NCBI GenBank assembly: GCA_003136335.1
Contig: PLEA01000182.1
Location: forward strand, 1 to 12,671
Source of the DNA: Acidobacteriaceae bacterium
Lineage (GTDB): Bacteria; Acidobacteriota; Terriglobia; Terriglobales; SbA1
Length of the DNA stretch: 12,671 nucleotides
Reading direction: 5' to 3'
Positions 1 to 4,448 of this stretch are shown one piece after another; position 1 is the first letter of the stretch, and each line of letters starts with the position of its first letter. The notes under the pieces were generated by a model, which worked only from the letters and a program-made list of their open reading frames with translations, did no database searches and was not told where the DNA came from. The translations under genes and the position numbers were made by a program.

Positions 1-128
1 TTGTGGCCGCCCCTGCCGAATAGAGTTCGATCCTGCTGTTTCCCTCAATCTCCGATGCCAGCGGACCCGAGCCCAAGTCATTCGCCTTCGAGTGGCTCAA
101 GGATGAAGAGGGAGAGCGCCTTCAGCAA

Positions 129-659
129 ATGACAACGCTGGCCAAGGAACAGGTTCGCGCCTATGTGGACGCGCAGGCGAAGGCAAAGATCATGCCCGCG
201 CCGAAGTCAACGAGCCCGCAAACTGCGCGGCGTGCTGCTGCTTCCAAGGCTGCGCGCTCTAAAACCAAAGACCCGATTCTCGAGAACGTGCAGATGAAGG
301 CGTACGACTTATGGGGCAACAATCAACCGGTCCTTGTTTTCACGGCCGAAGCGCACATCCCTCCGCCGCCCGCCGGCACTCCGCAAGCGGGGGCCGATTC
401 TGACCTTCAGTATTCGATCCTGCTGGTGGCCAATCCGGATATCTACAACAACCTGCACAAGCTCTATGTCGGGATCACCGATAAATATCATCTCGATATC
501 TCGCCGCACCTGGAATTGGTTGACGCGCTGGACGCTGACGGCGATGCTCGCGGTGAATTGCTCTTCCGCGAAATTTCAGATAATGGCAACGGCTGGATTA
601 TTTATCGCGCCACCGCCGACAAGTTGTGGAAGCTGTTTGACAGTTTGAATCCCGAGTAA
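129..659 (+). CDS. Uncharacterised protein, probably the C-terminal part of a longer gene
   Basis: Product of 176 residues, not assigned to a named family. The N-terminal 50 residues are Ala/Lys-rich with a helical start (AKEQVRAYVDAQAKAK), then a low-complexity Ala/Lys/Thr linker. Residues 52-176 look globular, with alternating beta-type segments and an acidic DADGDARGELLF stretch (135-146) resembling the calcium-binding loop of FG-GAP/VCBS repeats; that resemblance is inference. The ATG at 129 is the only ATG/GTG/TTG in frame after the TAG at 21-23. However, 24-128 is open in the same frame, has GC-rich third positions, and encodes a plausible helix running into the ATG (EWLKDEEGERLQQM). 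The real product may therefore be longer and its 5' part disrupted, or it may belong to a pseudogene. No ribosome-binding site precedes the ATG. No signal peptide or membrane segment is seen in the visible part. Confidence 0.6.
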   Translation: MTTLAKEQVRAYVDAQAKAKIMPAPKSTSPQTARRAAASKAARSKTKDPILENVQMKAYDLWGNNQPVLVFTAEAHIPPPPAGTPQAGADSDLQYSILLVANPDIYNNLHKLYVGITDKYHLDISPHLELVDALDADGDARGELLFREISDNGNGWIIYRATADKLWKLFDSLNPE

Positions 660-664
660 GAACC

Positions 665-686
665 GGGCGCGGATAAAGCCGCGCCC
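665..686. terminator. Perfect GC-rich hairpin between convergent genes
   Basis: GGGCGCGG, loop ATAAAG, CCGCGCCC: an 8-bp perfect stem beginning 5 nt after the stop codon at 657-659. It lies in the 60-bp gap between two convergent genes, so it could serve both directions. No T-tract follows on either strand, so it is not a canonical intrinsic terminator. It may protect a 3' end or act together with Rho. Confidence 0.5.
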
Positions 687-719
687 CTGAAGTATTCCCC
701 GCCAGTTTCAGCACCTACC

Positions 720-1475
720 TTACTGAGACTTGTTCTTTGCCAGGGCATCGGCGGCCTGGCAGAGAAACGTATCCACGGCATCACTGTACGGCTTCTTGAA
801 ACTGGCTGGCCAGTTGGCTTTGTCGGCATAGAGTTTGCGCAGGTTTTGTTCAATGCCGGGGTCACCGCCAGTGAACATCGCGAGCAGTTTTCGCCGGCGA
901 GCAGCCAATTGCAAGCCGGTTTCGCCCGCTGGGTCTGTGCCGCTCGCAATGGCCTCCTCCGTATCTCGAGCCAGCGCGGCCCAACCGCTTTCCGACTCCG
1001 TCTGCACCTCGAGCGACAAACGCTGGCGGAGATTCGCGAGTTGGTCCTCGGTATAGTATTTTTTCATCCAGTCTTTTCTGGTTTGCATTTGAATCACCTC
1101 GATGACCTTGCGGAATGGCTCCCAATCCGGTTCTCCGCCCGTGGCCACGATCTTTGCCGCCCGGTCGATGGCTTGCACAGCCCGGTCGAGATGGTCCCGC
1201 TTCTCGACCATAATCTGGCGTTGCTGGCGAAGCGCAGCGGATAGATCGTTGTCCTTTCGCTGAAGAATTTCGCGGATTTGGAATAGAGGGAATCCGATAA
1301 ACTTCAGCGCTACAATCTGCTCCAGGCGCGCGAAGTCGCGATCCGAGTACACCCGATACCCCGCGGCAGTACGGCCGCTAGGCTTCAACAGCCCAATCCG
1401 GTCATAGTGATGCAGGGCGCGGATCGTCACTCCGGCGCGCTTTGCGAATTCGTGAGGCAGATACGTAGGGTTCAC
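720..1475 (-). CDS. MerR-family transcriptional activator with C-terminal TipAS ligand-binding domain
   Basis: DNA-binding regulator of the TipAL/Mta/SkgA type. From the GTG start, residues 5-72 form the MerR winged helix (LPHEFAKRAGVTIRALHHYDRIGLLKPS... AGYRVYSDRDFARLEQI). Residues 75-115 form the dimerising coiled coil. Residues 135-250 are a TipAS domain, shown by the WAALARDTEEAIASGTDP and LLAMFTGGDP segments. TipAS domains bind small, often antibiotic-like ligands and switch the MerR part to activate transcription. The ligand here is unknown. There is one cysteine (C239), so no MerR-type metal site. GTG at 1475 is preferred because AGAGGG lies just upstream and the predicted promoter places the transcript start near 1485. 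ATG at 1487 would need a leaderless message, and TTG at 1490 would fall upstream of it. SD-to-GTG spacing is short (3 nt), so ATG 1487 remains possible. No efflux or resistance gene is adjacent. Confidence 0.9.
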   Translation of the reverse strand: MNPTYLPHEFAKRAGVTIRALHHYDRIGLLKPSGRTAAGYRVYSDRDFARLEQIVALKFIGFPLFQIREILQRKDNDLSAALRQQRQIMVEKRDHLDRAVQAIDRAAKIVATGGEPDWEPFRKVIEVIQMQTRKDWMKKYYTEDQLANLRQRLSLEVQTESESGWAALARDTEEAIASGTDPAGETGLQLAARRRKLLAMFTGGDPGIEQNLRKLYADKANWPASFKKPYSDAVDTFLCQAADALAKNKSQ

Positions 1476-1491
1476 GGTCCCTCTCATCAAG

Positions 1492-1522
1492 GTTTTACGG
1501 TCTAACGTTAGGTCAGGGTCAA
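1492..1522 (-). promoter_or_regulatory. MerR-type promoter/operator with 19-bp spacer, probably autoregulatory
   Basis: On the minus strand: -35 TTGACC (1522-1517), a 19-bp spacer, -10 TAAAAC (1497-1492). The spacer is centred on the perfect 10-bp palindrome CTAACGTTAG (1502-1511). An over-long 19-bp spacer with a dyad centred between the hexamers is the hallmark of promoters activated by MerR-family proteins through DNA distortion. The adjacent gene is a MerR-TipAS regulator, so autoregulation is the simplest reading. The expected transcription start is near 1485. Confidence 0.75.
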
Positions 1523-1610
1523 GCAGATTTTATCTTGCGGATCCAAGACCGTGGCTAGATCAGTGATTAGTGGGCAACAAGCTTTACCCCATAAATCGTT
1601 TTGAGCCGAA

Positions 1611-1643
1611 AATGATGCGGGCTTCAGCCCCTGAGAGGCCCGC
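1611..1643 (+). repeat. Interspersed palindromic repeat, family A, copy 1
   Basis: Contains GGGCTTCAGCCCCTGAG, with outer arms GCGGGC (1617-1622) and GCCCGC (1638-1643) able to pair. A reverse-orientation relative lies at 8780-8804 (GCTTTAGCCCCTGAGGG on its minus strand). It sits in the 288-bp gap between the divergent MerR and GH1 genes. Apart from this repeat and the MerR promoter, I see no convincing element in the gap; a TAAAAT at 1699-1704 lacks a -35. Confidence 0.6.
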
Positions 1644-1763
1644 AATCTACTGCGTCGCTTCACTAACCACGAACAGGCCGACGCTCCTTCCTTTCCGCTA
1701 AAATCTCTTCTCGTGAAACAAACACCGGACCATGCGTAAGCGTCCGTTCCAGCGTGCAGTCGG

Positions 1764-3338
1764 ATGCTAACGAATCCGCGAGGAGACAAGGAGATCAAGT
1801 CTAGTTTGCGTCTGACACGCCGCAAGTTTGTCCAATCGATTCTCGGTATCGGCGCGGCTGCCGGGCTGCCTGCCGCGCTCACGGCGTGCAGCGGTTCTTC
1901 CAAAGCGGGCACCGCGATTTCGTCCGACGCAGCGGCAAACCAGTTCGACACATTCTCCGAGTCCACATTCCCGAAGGGATTCTTCTGGGGCACGGCCACG
2001 GCCGCTTATCAGATTGAAGGCGCCTGGAAAGAAGACGGCAAGGGCGAGTCTATCTGGGACCGCTTCGCGCACACCCCGGGCAGAATCAAGAACAGCGACA
2101 TTGGCGACGTGGCTTGCGATTCCTATCATCGCTGGCGCGAAGACATCGCTCTGATGCGGGCGATGAATTTGAACAGCTACCGCTTTTCCGTCTCCTGGCC
2201 ACGCATTCAGCCTTCGGGCTCGGGCGCTGCGAATTCCAAAGGCATCGATTATTACAGCCGCCTGGTAGATGCGCTGCTCGAGGCGCGCATCCGGCCGCTA
2301 GTCACGCTCTATCACTGGGATCTGCCGCAAGCGCTGGAAAATGCCGGTGGATGGACCAATCGCGATACCGCGGCCCGCTTTGCCGACTACGTGCAACTGG
2401 CTGCGCAGGCGCTCGGCGACCGCGTCTCCGACTGGGTGCTTTTCAACGAACCCGCTGCCTTCGTTGATCTGGGATATCTCGAAGGCACGCACGCTCCCGG
2501 TCGCAAGAGCCTGCTCGACTTTCTCAGGGCCACGCACGTGGTCAACCTGGCGCAGGGCGCAGGGTTCCGCGCGCTCAAGGCGGCGCGTCCGTCAGTGCAC
2601 GCGGGTACGGCTTTCAGCATGTCACCGTGCGAGCCTGCCACCAATTCCGAGGCAGACAAGCTGGCGACGGAGCGCGCGCATGCCATGACCAACACATGGT
2701 TTCTGGAGCCTGCCCTGCGCGGCCGTTATCCCGAGGCGCTTACGTTCTTGCCGGAGACCGCCATGCGGATCAAGCCCGGCGACATGGAAAAGACCCTGGC
2801 GCCGCTCGATTTTATCGGCATCAATCTTTACTACCGGACCATCGCCTCAGCGCCGGGCGCGATGGAGCGCGTCGCGCACGCGCAGGACTGGCTGTTTCCA
2901 GTGAAGATGGACGGCGGACAACAAGGTCCAAAGACCGGCTTCGGCTGGGAGGTTTGGCCGAAAGCGCTGTATGACATGGTGTCGCGCATCACGCGCGACT
3001 ACAACCGGCCGGTGATTGAGATTACGGAGAGCGGCTGCTCGTATAACGATGGGCCGGACGCTAGCGGAATAGTTCACGACAGCCGCCGGATTGCCTATCA
3101 CCGTGAGTATCTGGCGGCATTGGCGCACTCCATCGCCGACGGTGCCGACGTTCGCGGATATCACGCCTGGAGCCTGTTGGATAACTTCGAGTGGGCGGAA
3201 GGTTTTAGCCAGCGCTTCGGCCTGGCCTACGTGGATTTCAAAACGCAGCAGCGAACGGTAAAAGATTCAGGCCGTTGGTATGCGAAAGTGGCCGCCGACA
3301 ATCGTGCAGCTGCGCGTGAAATTATCAGACCAGATTAG
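1764..3338 (+). CDS. Tat-exported, probably lipid-anchored GH1 beta-glucosidase
   Basis: Glycoside hydrolase family 1 retaining beta-glycosidase of 524 residues: about 60 residues of export signal and linker, then a full-length GH1 barrel (~450). The twin-arginine signal is LTRRKFV (17-23), followed by a hydrophobic stretch and a lipobox-like LTAC with Cys42, so anchoring outside the cytoplasm is likely. GH1 residues seen: Q83 in YQIEGA, H184-W185 in YHWD, N228-E229 in FNEP (acid/base), E422 in ITESG (nucleophile), W469 and E476-W477 in WSLLDNFEW. The usual ENG at the nucleophile reads ESG. Likely substrates are beta-linked glucosides such as cello-oligosaccharides, but specificity cannot be read from sequence. 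Start is uncertain: the purine-rich GAGGAGACAAGGAG lies inside the reading frame, downstream of ATG 1764, and points to TTG 1806 (spacing 12 nt), giving MRLTRRKFV, a typical short Tat n-region. No sugar transporter or regulator is adjacent. Confidence 0.93.
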   Translation: MLTNPRGDKEIKSSLRLTRRKFVQSILGIGAAAGLPAALTACSGSSKAGTAISSDAAANQFDTFSESTFPKGFFWGTATAAYQIEGAWKEDGKGESIWDRFAHTPGRIKNSDIGDVACDSYHRWREDIALMRAMNLNSYRFSVSWPRIQPSGSGAANSKGIDYYSRLVDALLEARIRPLVTLYHWDLPQALENAGGWTNRDTAARFADYVQLAAQALGDRVSDWVLFNEPAAFVDLGYLEGTHAPGRKSLLDFLRATHVVNLAQGAGFRALKAARPSVHAGTAFSMSPCEPATNSEADKLATERAHAMTNTWFLEPALRGRYPEALTFLPETAMRIKPGDMEKTLAPLDFIGINLYYRTIASAPGAMERVAHAQDWLFPVKMDGGQQGPKTGFGWEVWPKALYDMVSRITRDYNRPVIEITESGCSYNDGPDASGIVHDSRRIAYHREYLAALAHSIADGADVRGYHAWSLLDNFEWAEGFSQRFGLAYVDFKTQQRTVKDSGRWYAKVAADNRAAAREIIRPD

Positions 3339-3417
3339 TGTTGGACAGTTGTTGTGTGGGGCCGGGTCTCTGAACCGGTCACGGAGCGCAGCGCAGCGCT
3401 TTTGTCGCGGCCGCCCC
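3339..3417. other. Convergent intergenic spacer with GC-rich pairing arms
   Basis: The spacer lies between the GH1 stop and the stop of the minus-strand gene. GGGGCCG (3358-3364) can pair with CGGCCGCCCC (3408-3417) apart from bulged bases, enclosing further short palindromes (CCGG...CCGG; AGCGCAGCGCAGCGCT). TTTTG precedes the right arm. It could be a bidirectional terminator or a degenerate interspersed repeat. The right edge resembles the first 15 bases of the window. Confidence 0.35.
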
Positions 3418-4074
3418 TTATTTCTGCTGCATCACCAGTTCGCCGTTCTCCACTTTCATGGCGCCAACATTGTCCGGCAGTTTCATCCGGTCGCGTTGCT
3501 CAGCCAGTTTCTTCTGCAGAGCCGGATTTACCAGCGATACCGGAACACTCAGATCTCCCACTTTGAATTCCGTAGGATCAAACGTAGCGTAGCCATCTTT
3601 GTCGCCGATATGACCCGAAATCGTCACCCACACGTCTTTGCCGGCGATCTCCGTGAGGAACTGGCCGTGCACGACATCACCTTCGAAACTGACCTGCTGA
3701 TCCTTGATGGTGGGCGCGGCGCTGCCGACGTTCGAATCGGGAGAAAGACCGGACTCACCAGCGGCGTTGCCTAACGTCTGCGCGAGCACGGCACTGATCT
3801 CGTCGGAGTTGATGTGTACCTCAGCCTTGGGGCTCGTCGAAGCGGCCTGTCCCGCGTCGGGTTTGGAAGTCTCGGAGGTGCCGCTCCCCGGCGATTTCTG
3901 CGCTGCCTGCTGGAACTCAGCCATCTTCTGGTCAAACGCCTGAGCATGTTCCGCCATGGCCGTAGGAGGCTGCTTTTGCGCCACCGGCGCCGGTTTCTTC
4001 AAGACCAAAATAATGGCCACCAACGACGCCACCAGCGTCGCAATGCTGATAATGCGGTCGAGCTTGAATTTCAT
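3418..4074 (-). CDS. Membrane-anchored protein of unknown function, possibly DUF2140/YpmS-like
   Basis: Product of 218 residues. Residues 8-25 form one N-terminal transmembrane anchor after a basic MKFKLDR, giving an N-in, C-out topology. Residues 28-85 are a Pro/Gln/Ala/Ser-rich linker. Residues 86-218 form the extracytoplasmic domain: HINSDEISAVLAQ, a beta segment (QQVSFEGDVVHGQFLTEIAGKDVWVTISGHI), then VGDLSVPVSLVNPALQKKL and a C-terminal LPDNVGAMKVENGELVM. The order of an N/S-[DE]-E-[IL] helix, antiparallel strands, a 'VGdlsVPvslv' segment and 'LP..v..mkVenGeLv' recalls the DUF2140 (YpmS) and DUF2993 groups, but this is pattern-based inference. No catalytic motif or cysteine is visible. 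Start ATG 4074 has a weak GGGGA six nt upstream and fits the membrane n-region. It stands alone: convergent with the GH1 gene and divergent from rnr. Confidence 0.85.
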   Translation of the reverse strand: MKFKLDRIISIATLVASLVAIILVLKKPAPVAQKQPPTAMAEHAQAFDQKMAEFQQAAQKSPGSGTSETSKPDAGQAASTSPKAEVHINSDEISAVLAQTLGNAAGESGLSPDSNVGSAAPTIKDQQVSFEGDVVHGQFLTEIAGKDVWVTISGHIGDKDGYATFDPTEFKVGDLSVPVSLVNPALQKKLAEQRDRMKLPDNVGAMKVENGELVMQQK

Positions 4075-4183
4075 GACGATCCCCGAACGGTCAGCCCAAG
4101 ACGGGCGGGCCCAGTGTCATGGTAGCGAGAATGGAAGGACCGCGGTAGATGACCAAAGTGATAGTCCGCGGATGACTATGTGG

Positions 4184-4203
4184 GGCGGACACTCTTGTCC
4201 GCC
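4184..4203. repeat. Perfect hairpin repeat GGCGGACA / TGTCCGCC
   Basis: GGCGGACA, loop CTCT, TGTCCGCC: an 8-bp perfect inverted repeat flanked left by TGTG and right by an AT-richer GATTTTGACCTTGATTTTG. It lacks a T-run, so it does not look like an intrinsic terminator. I associate hairpins of this kind with acidobacterial intergenic repeats (recollection, not a search). A possible degenerate relative (GGCGGAC...CCCGC) lies at about 12036-12057. Confidence 0.55.
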
Positions 4204-4418
4204 GATTTTGACCTTGATTTTGAATTTGGCTGTGAGTGTCGGCCCGCAATGGGGCAAGTATTTATCTACCCGATTAATCTGTCTGTCCGGTGCCGTACCA
4301 ACGGTCTTGTTTTTCGCTCTGTGAAGATCGGCTGCGGCGTATAAGGTGGACAGTTTCGCTTCGCTCGGGCGTATTGCGCAGGCGAACCGGAATGATGCGG
4401 GGCGTGAGGTATGCTGAA

Positions 4419-4443
4419 AGCTGACGGTTGATAGCTGACAGCT
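4419..4443. repeat. AGCTGAC direct/inverted repeat abutting the rnr start
   Basis: AGCTGAC (4419-4425), spacer GGTTGAT, then AGCTGACAGCT (4433-4443), which is itself nearly palindromic (AGCT-GAC-AGCT). It ends 5 nt before ATG 4449 and occupies the place where a Shine-Dalgarno sequence would be. No AGGAG-like motif is present. Confidence 0.45.
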
Positions 4444-4448
4444 CTCCC

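Larger units (their letters stand above)
4075..4448. other. 374-bp divergent intergenic region with repeats
   Basis: No gene is supported here. It holds a perfect 8-bp hairpin (4184-4203) and an AGCTGAC-rich repeat (4419-4443) reaching almost to the rnr start codon. The rnr promoter must lie here, but no -10/-35 pair is convincing. TATAAG at 4350 or so has no matching -35. Confidence 0.5.

Noticed and set aside
1502..1511. CTAACGTTAG dyad as an operator for the GH1 gene
   Set aside because: It is over 250 bp from the GH1 start, while it sits exactly centred in the spacer of the minus-strand MerR promoter.
1699..1704. TAAAAT as the -10 of the GH1 promoter
   Set aside because: No -35-like hexamer at 16-18 bp; a single 6-mer is not enough.
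1508..1999. Minus-strand open frame of 163 codons between the MerR and GH1 genes
   Set aside because: More than half overlaps the GH1 signal region antisense; it also runs over the MerR promoter and a repeat, and the product matches nothing.
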